A stretch of 5,440 bases of DNA from an uncultured Collinsella sp. (lineage in GTDB: Bacteria > Actinomycetota > Coriobacteriia > Coriobacteriales > Coriobacteriaceae), in NCBI GenBank assembly GCA_900550825.1, contig URTZ01000141.1, forward strand, positions 1-5,440, read 5' to 3'. Made by a program: the position numbers and the translations under genes. The notes beneath the pieces were generated by a model that ran no database searches, was not told the DNA's origin, and was given only the letters and a program-made list of their open reading frames with translations. This document shows, piece by piece, positions 5,360 through 5,440 of this stretch. Each line of letters begins with the position of its first letter. Position 1 is the stretch's first letter.

Positions 5360-5440
5360 GAGTGTGGATTTTCTCCCACCGAGATAACGAGCGTGGATTT
5401 TCTCCCGTTTAGAGCGCACTCGAACGCTCAAAGTGGGAGA
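5360..5440. repeat. Short direct repeats with a partial inverted copy at the window edge
   Basis: GAG(T/C)GTGGATTTTCTCCC occurs at 5360-5377 and 5389-5406, 29 bp apart with one difference. GTGGGAGA at 5433-5440 is the reverse complement of the end of the first copy (5372-5379), so an inverted copy probably continues past the window. GAGCG (5412-5416) and CGCTC (5425-5429) form a small hairpin in between. No gene is visible here; it reads as an intergenic repeat cluster. Confidence 0.7.

Noticed and set aside
5360..5406. CRISPR repeats at the window end
   Set aside because: The 18-bp copies are separated by only 11 bases and an inverted copy follows, which does not fit a CRISPR array.

Overview
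The window looks like chromosomal DNA from a GC-rich member of the Coriobacteriia, most like Collinsella. This rests on recognition of gene neighbours, protein style and dispersed palindromes (for example TGTGACAAAGGGACAG and its complement), not on a database match. Ribosome binding sites are strong and close to the Gram-positive consensus. There is no rRNA, tRNA, CRISPR array or complete insertion sequence.

Left part (1-2013, minus strand): a two-gene operon with a MarR-family repressor (1423-1929) followed, with an 8-bp overlap, by an ABC exporter half-transporter (1-1430) that runs off the window edge inside its ABC signature motif. A near-consensus promoter (TTGACA, 17 bp, TAGATT) drives it from 2013-1985. 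A perfect 9-bp inverted repeat (1951-1959 / 1978-1986) overlaps the -10 and the expected start site, the layout of an autorepressed MarR switch on a drug or metabolite efflux pump.

Middle (about 1990-2620): roughly 600 bases without a convincing protein gene but dense in secondary structure. There is a perfect 12-bp hairpin (2029-2056), two adjoining multi-step nested hairpins (2070-2167 and 2163-2240) that compete for the same bases where they meet, and a 158-bp element bounded by perfect 27-bp inverted repeats (2283-2309 / 2414-2440). This is the least explained part of the window: a candidate structured RNA locus next to a MITE-like element, just upstream of the pyridoxal kinase gene.

Right-centre (2621-3831, plus strand): a PfkB/ribokinase-fold pyridoxal/pyridoxamine kinase gene, overlapping by 8 bp a small Cys-rich TIGR04076-type gene of unknown function, then a terminator. 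The pair probably forms one translationally coupled unit for B6 salvage plus an unknown partner.

Right (3776-5440, plus strand): a single AAA+ ATPase gene of the AAA_14/DUF4143 family (3951-5312). It is flanked on both sides by almost identical palindromes (3776-3808 and 5325-5355). Three direct repeats in exact 33-bp phase lie directly upstream, the last of them ending about 20 bases before the start codon. The window closes in another set of short intergenic repeats. The flanking palindromes and phased repeats suggest an accessory gene inserted in, or regulated through, repeat-rich intergenic DNA.
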